Shown: positions 31,635-41,934 of the stretch, one piece after another | Position numbering within the stretch: position 1 is the stretch's first letter | Layout: each line of letters begins with the position of its first letter | From: an uncultured Brevibacillus sp. | Lineage (GTDB): Bacteria > Bacillota > Bacilli > Brevibacillales > Brevibacillaceae | Length of the DNA: 43,044 nt | Direction of reading: 5' to 3' | Assembly (NCBI GenBank): GCA_946402065.1 | Contig: CAMIVR010000027.1 | Location: 1-43,044, forward strand | The notes under the pieces: model-generated | Databases searched by the model: none | Seen by the model: only the letters and a program-made list of their open reading frames with translations | What the model was told of the DNA's origin: nothing | Position numbers and translations under genes: made by a program

Positions 31635-32372
31635 ATGAGAGCTGAACCGTTTGTCATTGCCCATCGGGGCGCTTCTGCCGATGCTCCGGAGAATACCCTG
31701 GCTGCTTTTGGCTTGGGGATCAGCCAAGGTGCCGATGGGGTGGAGCTGGACGTCCACTTGACAAAGGATGGCAAGCTGGCTGTCATTCACGATCATCGGC
31801 TTGACCGTACTACGACCGGTACCGGATTGGTAAAGGATAAAACAATGGGCGAGCTGGTAAGCGAAGATGCGGGTTCATGGTTCTCGCCAGCGTATGCCGG
31901 AATACGCATCCCTGAATTGAACGAGGTGCTGGCGCTGTTGCCCGCGGGGTATATCGTAAACATTGAGATCAAAAATGGCCCTGTGTTCTATCCGCAGATT
32001 GGCAGGAAGCTGGCAGAGATTTTGCAGGACTGGAAAGGCAGGCATCAATACGTCATCTCATCGTTTGATCACCAGGTGCTGACAGAAGTGCACACGGCCG
32101 ATCCTGATCTGCCGCTCGGACTGTTGTATGAGGCACAGTTGTTTAACCCGGCAGTCTATGTCAACACATTGCCATACCCGGTATACTCCCTGCACGTTTT
32201 TCAGCATTTTGCGACCCGTGCGTTCGTTGAAGCAGCTCATACAGTAGGGTTGCAGGTATTCACCTACACGGTTGACGATAAAGATGATCTTGCCCGCGTC
32301 TACGCAGCAGGCGTGGACGGCATCATTTGCAATCATCCGCAACGCGCACGGGCATTGCTCGGGCTGTTTTGA
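31635..32372 (+). CDS. Glycerophosphodiester phosphodiesterase
   Basis: A 245-residue GDPD-family enzyme that splits glycerophosphodiesters to glycerol-3-phosphate and an alcohol, with Mg2+ or Ca2+. A TIM barrel with HRG at residues 10-12, ENT a little later (PENTLAAF), the metal residues Glu/Asp in GVELDVHLT and His in VIHDHRLDRTT, and IEIK at the next strand. No signal peptide, so cytosolic (the UgpQ/GlpQ-cytosolic type). AGGGAGACGG before the ATG; 30 bases after the microprotein gene, so it may share its transcript. Its substrate could include deacylated phospholipids or teichoic-acid fragments. Confidence 0.92.
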   Translation: MRAEPFVIAHRGASADAPENTLAAFGLGISQGADGVELDVHLTKDGKLAVIHDHRLDRTTTGTGLVKDKTMGELVSEDAGSWFSPAYAGIRIPELNEVLALLPAGYIVNIEIKNGPVFYPQIGRKLAEILQDWKGRHQYVISSFDHQVLTEVHTADPDLPLGLLYEAQLFNPAVYVNTLPYPVYSLHVFQHFATRAFVEAAHTVGLQVFTYTVDDKDDLARVYAAGVDGIICNHPQRARALLGLF

Positions 32373-32457
32373 AGTTCACCAGATCGTGACACCTGGCCGC
32401 ATTTGTCCATGCTATACTAGATGGCAAGAAACATTTACCAGAAACGGAGGCTTTCCC

Positions 32458-32730
32458 ATGCTATATGTAGCGATGCTCCCGATCGTCGATCAAGAGTTAA
32501 ATGCCAGAGTCCGTCCCGCCCATCTGGAGTACATCAACACGCTCTTTTTGCAAGGAAAGGTGACAATGGCCGGGCCATTTACTGATAAGCGCGGGGGAAT
32601 GGTTATTTATCAGGCAGATTCATGGGAAGAAGCATTGAAGCTGGCAGAAGCTGACCCTGCTGTTACGGAAGGGGCGCGCGAGCTCGAACTCCGTGAATGG
32701 GGTGCCCTCACTTTGCCTTTCCAGACGTAA
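32458..32730 (+). CDS. YciI-like protein
   Basis: A 90-residue ferredoxin-like fold protein of the YciI/YCII family (VRPAHLEYINTLFLQGKVTMAGPFTD at about residues 18-43, then LAEADPAV). The conserved His in RPAHLEY and Asp in EADPAV are those proposed to be catalytic in the family; the activity is unknown in most members. The frame extends upstream, but the ATG at 32458 follows CGGAGGCTTTCCC and gives the standard start. It stands apart from the flanking genes by 85 and 107 bases. Confidence 0.85.
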   Translation: MLYVAMLPIVDQELNARVRPAHLEYINTLFLQGKVTMAGPFTDKRGGMVIYQADSWEEALKLAEADPAVTEGARELELREWGALTLPFQT

Positions 32731-32837
32731 GGGATGGTTGCCCTTGCGACGGGCGCAGTGCCCGTATATCTTTTGGTACTTGAGGGATACTGAAAACAAC
32801 TTTGTTACTGAATGCATGCGAAAAAGGAGGAGCGTAT

Positions 32838-33194
32838 ATGAAGCGTTTTCATGCAGTATGGTTAGCTGGGGCACTGTGCCTGTTTCTCAGCGCCTGTGGT
32901 GGAGGGCAAACAAGCCAACCAGCCCCGACTCCGGCGCCTTCTACAGGTGAAGGAGCGACGACCCCGACCGTTGATGCGGCCAAAGCGGAGACGACGTTCA
33001 AGAATTCCTGTGCCAGTTGCCATGGGCAAAACCTTGAGGGTGCTGTTGGCCCGAATCTGACAGCGGTTGGCTCGAAGTTAAGCAAAGATGACATTCTCGG
33101 AATCCTGAAAAACGGTAAGGGAATCATGCCGAAAGACCTGGTTACAGGTGAAGATGCGGACAATCTGGCAGCGTGGCTGGCAGAAAAGAAATAG
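32838..33194 (+). CDS. Lipoprotein cytochrome c (c-551/CccB type)
   Basis: A 118-residue exported lipoprotein with a small mono-haem cytochrome c domain, as B. subtilis CccB. The lipobox LFLSAC puts the lipidated Cys at position 20, followed by a Pro/Thr/Gly-rich flexible linker (about 22-48). Haem attaches through Cys58-Ala-Ser-Cys61-His62, and Met97 in GIMPKDL is the likely sixth ligand. It would carry electrons on the outer face of the membrane, to a terminal oxidase. AAAGGAGGAGCG lies before the ATG. Monocistronic, ended by a clear terminator. Confidence 0.93.
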   Translation: MKRFHAVWLAGALCLFLSACGGGQTSQPAPTPAPSTGEGATTPTVDAAKAETTFKNSCASCHGQNLEGAVGPNLTAVGSKLSKDDILGILKNGKGIMPKDLVTGEDADNLAAWLAEKK

Positions 33195-33208
33195 TGAACG
33201 AATAAATG

Positions 33209-33254
33209 AAGCCTTCAACGCCGATGAGCAACAATCGGTTGAAGGCTTTTTATA
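33209..33254 (+). terminator. Terminator of the cytochrome c gene
   Basis: AGCCTTCAA (33210-33218) pairs with TTGAAGGCT, with an inner CCGAT/ATCGG stem, followed by TTTTTAT. Confidence 0.9.
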
Positions 33255-33307
33255 TTTGCACGGGCGTGCTTTTATTTGCTCTCAGGGGAAAAGTGATTGA
33301 ATTAAAA

Positions 33308-33336
33308 TTGCATTTTTATTATTATGTATGTATAAA
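33308..33336 (+). promoter_or_regulatory. Promoter of the arginine operon
   Basis: TTGCAT (33308-33313) and TATAAA (33331-33336), exactly 17 bp apart, 30 bases before the argC start. The same -35 hexamer and spacing occur before carA. Confidence 0.75.
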
Positions 33337-33343
33337 AATACAT
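33328..33343. promoter_or_regulatory. Candidate ARG box before argC
   Basis: ATGTATAAAAATACAT is an AT-rich inverted repeat (arms ATGTAT and ATACAT) over the -10, of the size and composition bound by ArgR/AhrC. The TGCAT...ATGTA stretch just upstream (33309-33328) could be a second, weaker box. Confidence 0.6.
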
Positions 33344-33365
33344 TATCGGATAGGAGAGTCTCGTG

Positions 33366-34406
33366 ATGATACGCGTGGGGATTGTCGGAGCAACCGGGTA
33401 TGGCGGCGTAGAACTGATACGTTTGCTTTCTCAGCATCCGAATGCAGTCATTAATCGTTTATACTCAAGCTCCGCTGAAGGTGCGGCATTGGCTTCGTTT
33501 TTTCCGCACTTGCAACAGCAGAGTTTGCCCAACCTGCAGGCGATAGACGCTGAAAGGATCGCTTGCGACAACGATGTCGTGTTTTTGGCAACGCCTGCCG
33601 GGGTCAGTGCCGAGTTGACACCGGCGCTGCTGAAATCGAACGTAAAGGTAATTGATTTGTCCGGTGACCTGCGGCTCGATTCGCCAGAAAAATACCAATT
33701 GTGGTACAAAAAGCAGCCAGCCGATCAGGAAACGCTGCAGCACGCTGTATACGCGCTGCCGGAGTGGAACCGTGAGCGCGTAGCGGGGGCGCAGATCGTC
33801 TCCAATCCGGGCTGCTATCCGACTGCTACGCTGCTCGGGCTGCTGCCGCTGGCAAAAACAGGCTGGGTCCAGCCGCATAGCTGGATCATCGACGGAAAAT
33901 CAGGCGTCTCGGGAGCAGGCCGCGGCGTCTCCCTCGGCAACCATTTCAGTGAAGTTAATGAATCGTTTGCCGCGTACAAAGTCGGCATTCACCAGCATAC
34001 GCCGGAGATCGAACAGGTTTTGACGCAGGCGGCGGGAGTCGAGACGATCGTCCAGTTTACCCCCCATCTCGTGCCGATGACGCGGGGCATCCTCATTACC
34101 GCATACGGGCAATTGCAGCAGCAGGTATCCGCGCAAGAGCTGCAGGAGCTGTACCTGGCTGCCTATGCCGACGAGCCGTTTGTCCGCATTCGCGAGCTGG
34201 GCAGTCACCCGCGAACGAAAGAGGTGTACGGCTCCAACTACTGTGATATTGCCGTTCATCTTGATGACCGCACGGGGCGGGTCATTATCCTCTCTGTCAT
34301 CGACAACCTGGTCAAAGGGGCAGCGGGGCAAGCTGTGCAGAACATGAACATTATTTGCGGGTGCGAGGAGACGCTGGGCCTCCCGAAGATCCCGTTGTTT
34401 CCATAG
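33366..34406 (+). CDS. argC: N-acetyl-gamma-glutamyl-phosphate reductase
   Basis: A 346-residue NADPH enzyme for the third step of arginine synthesis, turning N-acetylglutamyl phosphate into the semialdehyde. The Rossmann start is GIVGATGYGGVELIRLL and the catalytic Cys150 is in SNPGCYPTA; the KSGVSGAGR stretch follows. I use the ATG at 33366, seven bases after AGGAGAG; the overlapping GTG at 33363 is too close. First gene of the operon, directly followed by argB rather than argJ. Confidence 0.95.
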   Translation: MIRVGIVGATGYGGVELIRLLSQHPNAVINRLYSSSAEGAALASFFPHLQQQSLPNLQAIDAERIACDNDVVFLATPAGVSAELTPALLKSNVKVIDLSGDLRLDSPEKYQLWYKKQPADQETLQHAVYALPEWNRERVAGAQIVSNPGCYPTATLLGLLPLAKTGWVQPHSWIIDGKSGVSGAGRGVSLGNHFSEVNESFAAYKVGIHQHTPEIEQVLTQAAGVETIVQFTPHLVPMTRGILITAYGQLQQQVSAQELQELYLAAYADEPFVRIRELGSHPRTKEVYGSNYCDIAVHLDDRTGRVIILSVIDNLVKGAAGQAVQNMNIICGCEETLGLPKIPLFP

Positions 34407-34417
34407 GAGGGATCGCG

Positions 34418-35203
34418 TTGGCGCAACTGATCGTTTTGAAGTGTGGCGGAAGCACGATGGACGCGCTGCCTGCAGCATTTTTTGAGACGCTTGCCAGTCT
34501 GCAGCAAGCAGGCAAACAACTCGTAATCGTTCACGGGGGCGGTCCGGCTATTACGGATATGCTGACCAAGCTGCAGATCACTCCACAGTTTATCGACGGC
34601 TTGCGGGTGACGTGTGAAGACACGTTGCGGGTCGTCGAGATGGTCTTGTCCGGTTCGACGAACAAGCAGCTGGTCCGCCGGATTCAACAGGCAGGCGGAA
34701 AGGCATGGGGAATGAGCGGCGTAGACGGAGCGATGATTACAGCCAGACAGACGGAGAAGCCGCTGGGCAAAGTGGGCGAGATCGAACAGATCGATACTGC
34801 GCCGTTGCAGACCGTTTTATCCACGGGGCATATTCCCGTCGTCTCGCCGATTGCAGTCTCCAGGGACGGCGGCACGGCTTTCAACATCAACGCCGATGTA
34901 GCAGCAGGGGCTGTGGCGGCAGCGCTCGGGGCGGAAAAGCTGTTGATGATTACCGATGTACCGGGAATTTTGGCAGAGACAGCGGCCGGCGGCAAAGCAC
35001 TCGTCGAAGAAGCAGGGCCGGCAGCGATTGAGCAGATGATCGAGACCGGTGTCATCTACGGCGGGATGATTCCCAAAGTGCGTTCAGCTCTCGATGCGCT
35101 CTGCCAGGGCGTTCATGAGGTCGTCATCTGCAAAGGGGAATCAACGGATTTATACAAAGCGTTTGCCAACGAGCGAGTGGGAACATCCATCAAACGCGTG
35201 TAG
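34418..35203 (+). CDS. argB: Acetylglutamate kinase
   Basis: A 261-residue amino-acid kinase that phosphorylates N-acetylglutamate. The phosphate-binding start LKCGGST and the second glycine loop IVHGGGPAI are in place, then MSGVDGAMI and the C-terminal GGMIPKVRSALDAL. The KCGGS variant matches the B. subtilis ArgB type. The TTG start lies seven bases after AGGAGGG; the frame extending back into argC is not used. In most Bacillales argJ would lie between this gene and argC; here only 11 bases do. Confidence 0.95.
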   Translation: MAQLIVLKCGGSTMDALPAAFFETLASLQQAGKQLVIVHGGGPAITDMLTKLQITPQFIDGLRVTCEDTLRVVEMVLSGSTNKQLVRRIQQAGGKAWGMSGVDGAMITARQTEKPLGKVGEIEQIDTAPLQTVLSTGHIPVVSPIAVSRDGGTAFNINADVAAGAVAAALGAEKLLMITDVPGILAETAAGGKALVEEAGPAAIEQMIETGVIYGGMIPKVRSALDALCQGVHEVVICKGESTDLYKAFANERVGTSIKRV

Positions 35204-35236
35204 AAACGGCTTTGACGATTAAAAAGGGGGAATACG

Positions 35237-36418
35237 ATGAGTACTGCAACATCCGTGTCTCATTTGATGAACAACTATGCACGCTGGCCGATTCATTTGG
35301 TCAAAGGCCAGGGAAACAAGGTCTGGGATGACCAAGGCAAGGAGTACCTCGATTTTACTTCGGGCATTGCCGTCACTTCGCTTGGGCACGTGCCGCCTGC
35401 TGTAGCGAAACGGCTGCATGAGCAGGTGGATACGTTATGGCACTGCTCCAATCTGTATCACATTCCGCTGCAAGAGCAGGTGGCAGCGATCCTGGCGGAC
35501 GTATCCGGGCTTGACGCTGCGTTCTTCTGCAACAGCGGGGCGGAAGCGAACGAAGCAGCGATTAAAATCGCCCGTCGGTATGCGCAAAAAGTCAAGGGGA
35601 CGAATCGCTGCGAAATCATCACGTTCGAGCAATCCTTTCACGGGCGAACGCTGGCGACACTGACGGCAACGGGGCAGGCAAAAGTAAAAGACGGATTTGC
35701 CCCCCTGCCAGACGGCTTTAAAACCGTTCCGTACAATGACATGCAAGCGCTGCGGGCGGCTGTGAGTGACCAGACCTGCGCGATTATGCTCGAGCTCGTG
35801 CAGGGAGAAGGCGGAGTTCATCCGGCAGACGAGGCGTGGGTGAAAGAAATCCGCCAGTTGTGCGATCAGCATGACCTGGTGATGATCGTCGATGAAATAC
35901 AGACGGGGATCGGCCGCACGGGTACGTGGTTTGCATACCAGCAATACGGGATCAAGCCAGACGTGATCTCGCTTGCGAAAGGGCTGGGCAGCGGATTCCC
36001 GGTAGGGGCGATCGTTGCACAGCAAAAGGTAGCCGAAGCCTTTTCAGCCGGTTCACACGGTTCTACGTTTGGCGGGACGCCGTTGGCCATGTCGGCGGCG
36101 CTGGCGACATTGGAGACGATACGCGACGGGCAGTATTTCGACAAAGTAAAGGAGCTCAGCCAATACCTGATCGGCAGCTTGCAGGCTTTGCAAACCCAGT
36201 ACCCGGAAAAAATCCGCAAGATCCGCGGTAAAGGTTTGCTGTTGGGGGTTGAACTGAATACGGAAGTGGCGGACATTCTCGCATACATGCGTGCCCAAGG
36301 CGTCCTGCTGCTGTCGGCAGGTCCACAAGTCATCCGTTTCCTCCCGTCGTTTATCACCACGCCAGCAGAAATCGATCACGTCATGCATGTATTGCAGCAA
36401 GCGCTCGAAAGCGAATAG
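35237..36418 (+). CDS. argD: Acetylornithine aminotransferase
   Basis: A 393-residue class III PLP aminotransferase that makes N-acetylornithine from the semialdehyde and glutamate. The PLP Lys248 lies in ISLAKGLGSGFPVGA; other marks are FFCNSGAEANEAAIKIAR (about 96-113) and IVDEIQTGIGRTG. AAGGGGGAATACG precedes the ATG. Cotranscribed with argC and argB, then followed by a terminator that overlaps the next promoter. Confidence 0.95.
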   Translation: MSTATSVSHLMNNYARWPIHLVKGQGNKVWDDQGKEYLDFTSGIAVTSLGHVPPAVAKRLHEQVDTLWHCSNLYHIPLQEQVAAILADVSGLDAAFFCNSGAEANEAAIKIARRYAQKVKGTNRCEIITFEQSFHGRTLATLTATGQAKVKDGFAPLPDGFKTVPYNDMQALRAAVSDQTCAIMLELVQGEGGVHPADEAWVKEIRQLCDQHDLVMIVDEIQTGIGRTGTWFAYQQYGIKPDVISLAKGLGSGFPVGAIVAQQKVAEAFSAGSHGSTFGGTPLAMSAALATLETIRDGQYFDKVKELSQYLIGSLQALQTQYPEKIRKIRGKGLLLGVELNTEVADILAYMRAQGVLLLSAGPQVIRFLPSFITTPAEIDHVMHVLQQALESE

Positions 36419-36430
36419 ACCAATACCGCA

Positions 36431-36466
36431 GCAACGGGTGTGCACAAAAACCCGTTGCATTTTTAT
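36431..36466 (+). terminator. Terminator after argD, overlapping the carA promoter
   Basis: GCAACGGGT (36431-36439) pairs exactly with ACCCGTTGC (36450-36458), then ATTTTTATG. The 3' arm supplies the first bases of the carA -35 element TTGCAT. Confidence 0.85.
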
Positions 36467-36483
36467 GAATAGATATGTATAAT
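36455..36483 (+). promoter_or_regulatory. Promoter of carA-carB-argF
   Basis: TTGCAT (36455-36460) and a perfect TATAAT (36478-36483) separated by 17 bp. Confidence 0.8.
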
Positions 36484-36510
36484 AATTCACAGTTAAGCAT
36501 ATCTATACAT
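36466..36510. promoter_or_regulatory. Candidate ARG boxes at the carA promoter
   Basis: AT-rich inverted pairs cover and follow the -10: AGATATG (36471-36477) with CATATCT (36498-36504), and TGAAT with ATTCA around it (36466-36489). Similar in make-up to the argC site; likely ArgR/AhrC control. Confidence 0.5.
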
Positions 36511-36552
36511 TACATTGCATGAAGATAAATCGTTTTGCTTTCGGGAGAGGAG

Positions 36553-37668
36553 ATGGCCGGCTTGAATACACAAACGCAATCATATGGCCCCGGTTACTTG
36601 ACGTTGGAGAGTGGAGAGGTATTTGCAGGCAAACTGTACGGAGCCCCCCTGACGACAAGCGGGGAAGTTGTTTTTCATACAGGCATGACTGGATACCAGG
36701 AGGTAATGACTGATCCGTCATTCGCGGGACAGATCGTTACATTTACTTATCCGCTGATCGGTAACTACGGCATTAATGAATCTGATTATGAGGCAGGCAA
36801 ACCCGCTTTGTCCGGCATGGTTGTCAGTGAGCTGTGCGAAGAGCCGAGCCATTTTCGCTCCCGTCATTCATTAGCTCAGGCAGCAGCCGAATTCGGCTTT
36901 CCGATTTTGGCCGGGATTGATACACGGGCAATCACCAAGCTGGTGCGCGCCTCGGGAGACCTGTACGGAATCATTTCCGACCAGCCGCTGACGGCTGAAC
37001 AGGTCGCGGCCGCCCGCAGCAAAAAGCCGGAGCAATCACTGGTTGCACAAGTATCGTGCAGCGAGATTACTCATTATGAGGGTGCAGGCGAACATGTTGT
37101 GCTCGTTGATTTGGGCATGAAGCAGTCGATCCTCGATGCACTGCTGGCTAACGGGTGCGAGGTTACTGTCGTACCGTTCGATACGAACTATGAGCAAATC
37201 AAAGCACTGAAGCCGGACGGCCTGCTCTTCTCCAACGGGCCTGGCGATCCGACAGAGCTGCTGCCGTACGTCAGTGAATGGAAGAAGGCCGCGGAAGCGT
37301 TCCCGACGCTTGGCATTTGCCTGGGGCATCAGGTGGTGGCGCTGATGTTCGGAGCGAAGACGGGCCGCCTCGCATATGGGCACCGCGGGAGCAACCATCC
37401 GGTAAAAGAATTGGCGACCGGAAAAGTATATATGACTTCGCAAAATCACGGATATGTAGTGAAAGAAGAATCGATCGACAAACGGCAGCTGACTGCTTCC
37501 TATCTCAACGTAAATGACGGTTCAATCGAGGGACTGCGTCATCAGTACTTGCCGATTATGAGCGTACAGTTCCACCCTGAGGCTCATCCCGGACCAAACG
37601 ATACGTCGCATATTTTCCAACAATTTATTCACTCTATGCAAGCGATAGGAGCAAAACATTATGCCTAA
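36553..37668 (+). CDS. carA: Carbamoyl-phosphate synthase, small subunit
   Basis: A 371-residue glutaminase subunit that frees ammonia from glutamine for CarB. The N-terminal domain has [22 protein letters not shown] (about 46-67); the class I amidotransferase domain has the nucleophile Cys256 in GICLGHQ and His in [11 protein letters not shown]. The ATG is preceded by GGGAGAGG; a TTG three codons later (36562), with a better-spaced site, is an alternative start. It overlaps carB by eight bases. Being in the arginine operon, this is the arginine-specific enzyme; a pyrimidine-operon copy may exist elsewhere. Confidence 0.94.
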   Translation: MAGLNTQTQSYGPGYLTLESGEVFAGKLYGAPLTTSGEVVFHTGMTGYQEVMTDPSFAGQIVTFTYPLIGNYGINESDYEAGKPALSGMVVSELCEEPSHFRSRHSLAQAAAEFGFPILAGIDTRAITKLVRASGDLYGIISDQPLTAEQVAAARSKKPEQSLVAQVSCSEITHYEGAGEHVVLVDLGMKQSILDALLANGCEVTVVPFDTNYEQIKALKPDGLLFSNGPGDPTELLPYVSEWKKAAEAFPTLGICLGHQVVALMFGAKTGRLAYGHRGSNHPVKELATGKVYMTSQNHGYVVKEESIDKRQLTASYLNVNDGSIEGLRHQYLPIMSVQFHPEAHPGPNDTSHIFQQFIHSMQAIGAKHYA

Positions 37669-40600
37669 GATTGAAAGCATCAAGAAAGTACTCGTAATCG
37701 GCTCCGGCCCGATCGTCATCGGTCAGGCGGCGGAGTTCGACTATGCAGGAGCACAAGCCTGCCTGTCATTAAAAGAAGAAGGCGTGCAAGTCGTGCTCGT
37801 CAACAACAACCCGGCAACGATCATGACGGATGAGCAGATGGCTGACAAGGTCTATCTGGAGCCGCTCACCGTCGAATCATTGAGCAAAATAATCGAAAAA
37901 GAGCGACCTGACGGACTGTTGCCGACACTTGGCGGACAGACCGGACTGAATCTGGCAGTAGCCTTGTCGGAAGCGGGTGTGCTCGAAAAATACCAAGTGG
38001 CCCTGCTCGGCACACCGCTGGCCGCGATCCAGAACGGCGAGGACCGCGAGCTGTTCAAGCAATTGATGGAACGGATCGGTGAGCCTGTACCGGAAAGCGC
38101 AACGGTCGAGACGATCGAAGAGGCGATCAGCTTCGCAGGGAAAATCGGGTATCCGGTGATCGTTCGCCCGGCGTATACACTCGGTGGCGCGGGCGGCGGT
38201 ATCGCCGAAGACGAAGACATCCTGCGCGCTGTCGTGTCGCGGGGTCTGGATGCAAGCCCGATCAATCAGGTGCTGATCGAGCGCAGCGTAAAGGGCTGGA
38301 AAGAGATCGAGTACGAGGTCATGCGCGACGACAACGATACATGCATCATCGTCTGCAACATGGAGAACCTCGATCCCGTCGGAATTCACACCGGCGACAG
38401 CATCGTCGTTGCGCCTTCGCAGACGTTGACCGACCAGCAGTATCAAATGCTGCGCAGCGTTTCGACGAAAGTCATCCGCGCGCTCGGCGTAGTCGGCGGC
38501 TGCAACATTCAGTTTGCCCTCGATCCGGTGTCCGACAGCTACTATCTGATTGAAGTAAACCCGCGGGTCAGCCGTTCGAGTGCGCTTGCTTCCAAAGCGA
38601 CAGGCTATCCGATCGCGCGGATTGCCGCCAAGCTGGCGCTGGGCTACCGCCTTGATGAAGTCATCAACCCGATCACAGGGTACACATATGCAAGCTTTGA
38701 ACCGACGCTCGATTATATTGTCGTAAAAATTCCCCGCTGGCCGTTTGACAAATTTCCACTGGCCGACCGCCTGCTCGGAACACAGATGAAGGCGACGGGT
38801 GAGGTCATGTCGATTGCCCGCAACCTCGAAGCAGGTCTGTTAAAAGCAGTCCGCTCGCTGGAGATGGGCTGCACGCATGTAGAGCGGGCAGATATTGCCG
38901 CCCTCTCCGCTGAAGATTTGCAAACAGCGTTGCAGGAGGCGTCCGATCTGCGCCTGTTCGCACTGGCAGAGGCGACCCGACGCGGCATGAGCGAAGCCGA
39001 GCTGCATCAGTTGACGAGTGTCGATCCGTTTTTCCTGCGCAGCATCAAGCGCATCGTCGACATCGAACGGCAACTCGCTGCTGCCACAGAGCAAGATCTT
39101 GCTGCCGAGCTGTTAAAAGAAGCAAAGCACCGCGGATTTGCCGACCAGACGATTGCCGACTTGATCGGCAGCTCGCGTGAAGCCGTGCGAGCACAGCGAA
39201 AGGCACTGGGCATTGCCCCTTCCTATAAAATCGTCGATACGTGCGCGGCGGAGTTCGATGCCCAGACACCGTATTACTACTCCACCTGGAACGGATCTGA
39301 CGAAGTCGAGGATTTAGCCGGCAAAAAGATCATGGTGCTCGGCTCCGGACCGATCCGCATCGGGCAGGGAATCGAATTTGACTACTGCTCGGTGCATGCG
39401 GCCAAATCGCTGCAAGCGAAGCAAATCGCCGCAGTCGTTGTCAACAACAACCCGGAGACCGTCAGTACCGATTACGAGACAGCGGATCATCTCTACTTTG
39501 AGCCGTTGACAGTAGAAGATGTGCTGCACGTTGCCGAACGGGAGCAGATCGAAGGTGTCATGGTCCAATTCGGCGGACAGACGGCGATCAATCTCGCAGC
39601 TCCGCTGGCAGATGCCGGACTGACTATCATGGGTACTTCACTGGCAGCGATCGACATGGTCGAGGACCGCGAGCTGTTTTACCAGATGCTGCGCGACCTG
39701 GAGATTCCGCACATTCCGGGCAGCGGCGTTGAATCGCTTGCGGATGCGCTGCAAGTAGCGGAACGGATCGGCTATCCTGTCCTGCTTCGCCCATCCTATG
39801 TAATCGGCGGTCAAGGCATGATCGTCGTCCAGGATGAGCACGAACTGAGCGCGGCAGTGGGCGGTTGGCTGTCCAATCAGCAGATGAAAAGCTTCTTCCC
39901 GCTTCTCGTCGACAAATACATTCCCGGTATGGAAGCAGAAATTGACGCCGTCTGCGACGGAACGGATGTCCTCATCCCCGGCATTTTCCAGCATGTGGAG
40001 AAGGCAGGGATTCACTCCGGCGACAGCATGGCCCTGTTCCCGGCTCCGACCATTTCGGCTGAGCAAAAAGCGACACTGGTTGCCTACGCCGAACGCATCG
40101 CCAATAAAATGCAAGCGATCGGGCTGATCAATATTCAATTCGTCATTGCAAATGACGTGGTATACGTCTTGGAAGTAAACCCGCGGGCATCGCGGACCGT
40201 GCCGATCGTCAGCAAAGTCACCAAGGTGCCGATGATCGAGCTGGCCGTTCGCGCCCAATTGGGAGAAAAGCTGGCCGCCATGGGATACGGTACGGGACTG
40301 CTGCCGGAGATTCCCTTTGCCGTCGTCAAGGCCCCGGTCTTCTCTACAATCAAGTTAAACGGGGTAGATCCTGTGCTCGGACCGGAAATGAAATCGACTG
40401 GTGAGATTCTCGGGTTGGCCCGTTCGTTCCCCGAGGCTGCAGCGAAAGCGTTCCGCTTCAAGGATTCGTCATATCCCGAGCTGGCCAAGGGCGATACGCT
40501 GTTCCTGTCCATCGCTGACGCTGACAAGCATGACAGCCTGCCAGCAGCGCTGTCGGCTCTGCAAGCGAAAGGCATTCGCTTCGTAGCGACGAAGGGGACG

Positions 40601-40903
40601 GCAGAGTGGCTGAGCAAAGCTGGCTGTACCGTGTCGGACGTCGTTGCCGATGAACAGGCGTTTGCCCAGTTCATCCAGACAAACGGTATTTCACTCGCAT
40701 TCATTACCGCAACCAAGGGCAATCGTCACGGGCGGAAAGGCTTTGCGCTGCGTGGCCTGGCCGTACAAAAAGGCATTCCGCTGTTCACGGCAGTCGAAAC
40801 GTTTGATCTGTACCTGCAAGCTTTAATCGAAAAGGAGAGTGACAGGGATGGCACCTGCGAAGATATTGGAACACTATCAAAACATGCAGTCGCTAAATTT
40901 TAA
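37661..40903 (+). CDS. carB: Carbamoyl-phosphate synthase, large subunit
   Basis: A 1080-residue enzyme that makes carbamoyl phosphate from bicarbonate, ammonia and two ATP. Two homologous ATP-grasp halves are visible: the first opens with [21 protein letters not shown] (about 10-30), the second with [21 protein letters not shown] (about 560-580); the C-terminal MGS-like allosteric domain is about 940-1080 and keeps the full length of pyrimidine-type CarB. The ATG has ATAGGAGC before it and lies inside carA. It overlaps argF by 56 bases. Confidence 0.96.
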   Translation: MPKIESIKKVLVIGSGPIVIGQAAEFDYAGAQACLSLKEEGVQVVLVNNNPATIMTDEQMADKVYLEPLTVESLSKIIEKERPDGLLPTLGGQTGLNLAVALSEAGVLEKYQVALLGTPLAAIQNGEDRELFKQLMERIGEPVPESATVETIEEAISFAGKIGYPVIVRPAYTLGGAGGGIAEDEDILRAVVSRGLDASPINQVLIERSVKGWKEIEYEVMRDDNDTCIIVCNMENLDPVGIHTGDSIVVAPSQTLTDQQYQMLRSVSTKVIRALGVVGGCNIQFALDPVSDSYYLIEVNPRVSRSSALASKATGYPIARIAAKLALGYRLDEVINPITGYTYASFEPTLDYIVVKIPRWPFDKFPLADRLLGTQMKATGEVMSIARNLEAGLLKAVRSLEMGCTHVERADIAALSAEDLQTALQEASDLRLFALAEATRRGMSEAELHQLTSVDPFFLRSIKRIVDIERQLAAATEQDLAAELLKEAKHRGFADQTIADLIGSSREAVRAQRKALGIAPSYKIVDTCAAEFDAQTPYYYSTWNGSDEVEDLAGKKIMVLGSGPIRIGQGIEFDYCSVHAAKSLQAKQIAAVVVNNNPETVSTDYETADHLYFEPLTVEDVLHVAEREQIEGVMVQFGGQTAINLAAPLADAGLTIMGTSLAAIDMVEDRELFYQMLRDLEIPHIPGSGVESLADALQVAERIGYPVLLRPSYVIGGQGMIVVQDEHELSAAVGGWLSNQQMKSFFPLLVDKYIPGMEAEIDAVCDGTDVLIPGIFQHVEKAGIHSGDSMALFPAPTISAEQKATLVAYAERIANKMQAIGLINIQFVIANDVVYVLEVNPRASRTVPIVSKVTKVPMIELAVRAQLGEKLAAMGYGTGLLPEIPFAVVKAPVFSTIKLNGVDPVLGPEMKSTGEILGLARSFPEAAAKAFRFKDSSYPELAKGDTLFLSIADADKHDSLPAALSALQAKGIRFVATKGTAEWLSKAGCTVSDVVADEQAFAQFIQTNGISLAFITATKGNRHGRKGFALRGLAVQKGIPLFTAVETFDLYLQALIEKESDRDGTCEDIGTLSKHAVAKF

Positions 40904-41819
40904 AGGCAGAGACGTACTGCGCATCGATGAATTCAACAAGCAAGAGCTGGTTTATCTGTTGAATTCGGCGATCCAGCTCAAGCAAATGCAGAAGAGCGGA
41001 CTCATTTTCGAGCCGTTAAAGGGCAAGACGCTGGGGATGATTTTTGACAAGGCATCGACACGTACGCGGGTGTCATTTGAAGTAGGGATGTATCAGCTAG
41101 GCGGGATGGCCATGTTCATGAGCGGCAAAGAGCTGCAGCTCGGACGCGGTGAACCGATCAGCGATACGGCAAAAGTCCTGTCGCGCTACCTCGATGCGAT
41201 CATGATCCGCACGTTCTCGCACAGTTACGTAGAGGAGTTGGCCGAACACGCCTCGATCCCGATCATCAACGGCTTGACGGACCGCTTCCATCCGTGCCAG
41301 GCGCTTGCTGACATGCAGACGATTCTGGAGCATAAAGGAACGCTGGAAGGCGTCAAGCTGGCTTACATCGGTGACGGAAACAACGTTGCGACTTCACTCG
41401 TGCTCGCGGCAATTACGCTTGGCGTAGATGTCCGCCTCGGTACTCCGGTCGGATACGAAATGGAGCAGGAAGTCGTCGACAAGGCGAAACAGCTTGCTGA
41501 GCTGAGCGGTGCAACCCTTCTCATAACGAACGATCCTCAGGCAGCGGTGAAAGATGCCGATGTCATCTATACGGATGTCTGGACGAGTATGGGCTTTGAA
41601 GCCGAGAATGAGGTGCGGTTACAAGCGTTTGCCGACTATCAGGTCAACGAGGAATTGATCAGCTTGGCGGATCCCGAGTACCTGTTTATGCACTGCTTGC
41701 CGGCACATCGCGGAGAAGAAGTCACGGCGGGCGTCATTGACGGGGAGCATTCCGTCATCATCGATCAGGCGGAAAACAGATTGCACGCCCAGAAAGCAAT
41801 CCTTGCAGCCGTTGTGTAG
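40848..41819 (+). CDS. argF: Ornithine carbamoyltransferase
   Basis: A 323-residue enzyme joining carbamoyl phosphate and ornithine to citrulline. Carbamoyl-phosphate site STRTR at about 70-74, [11 protein letters not shown] in the middle, and the ornithine-site [12 protein letters not shown] with His282. The anabolic (ArgF) role follows from the operon. The start ATG lies ten bases after AAGGAG and 56 bases inside carB in another frame; a GTG at 40839 is too close to that site. Ends at a strong terminator. Confidence 0.95.
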   Translation: MAPAKILEHYQNMQSLNFKGRDVLRIDEFNKQELVYLLNSAIQLKQMQKSGLIFEPLKGKTLGMIFDKASTRTRVSFEVGMYQLGGMAMFMSGKELQLGRGEPISDTAKVLSRYLDAIMIRTFSHSYVEELAEHASIPIINGLTDRFHPCQALADMQTILEHKGTLEGVKLAYIGDGNNVATSLVLAAITLGVDVRLGTPVGYEMEQEVVDKAKQLAELSGATLLITNDPQAAVKDADVIYTDVWTSMGFEAENEVRLQAFADYQVNEELISLADPEYLFMHCLPAHRGEEVTAGVIDGEHSVIIDQAENRLHAQKAILAAVV

Positions 41820-41843
41820 AATTGCATAACGATAGGATTATAT

Positions 41844-41872
41844 GAAAAGAGTACCCGCTGGGTACTCTTTTC
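41844..41872 (+). terminator. Terminator of the arginine operon
   Basis: A perfect 12-bp stem (41844-41855 with 41861-41872) around a 5-base loop, with A-rich and T-rich flanks that would work on both strands. Confidence 0.9.
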
Positions 41873-41934
41873 GTTTACAATGAAAGAGACTGAAAATATA
41901 GTAAAGATAAACTATTGTGGCTGGATGTGAAAAA

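Noticed and set aside
33255-33365. T-box or riboswitch leader before argC
   Set aside because: The leader is too short and AT-rich; the promoter lies only about 30 bases from the start codon.
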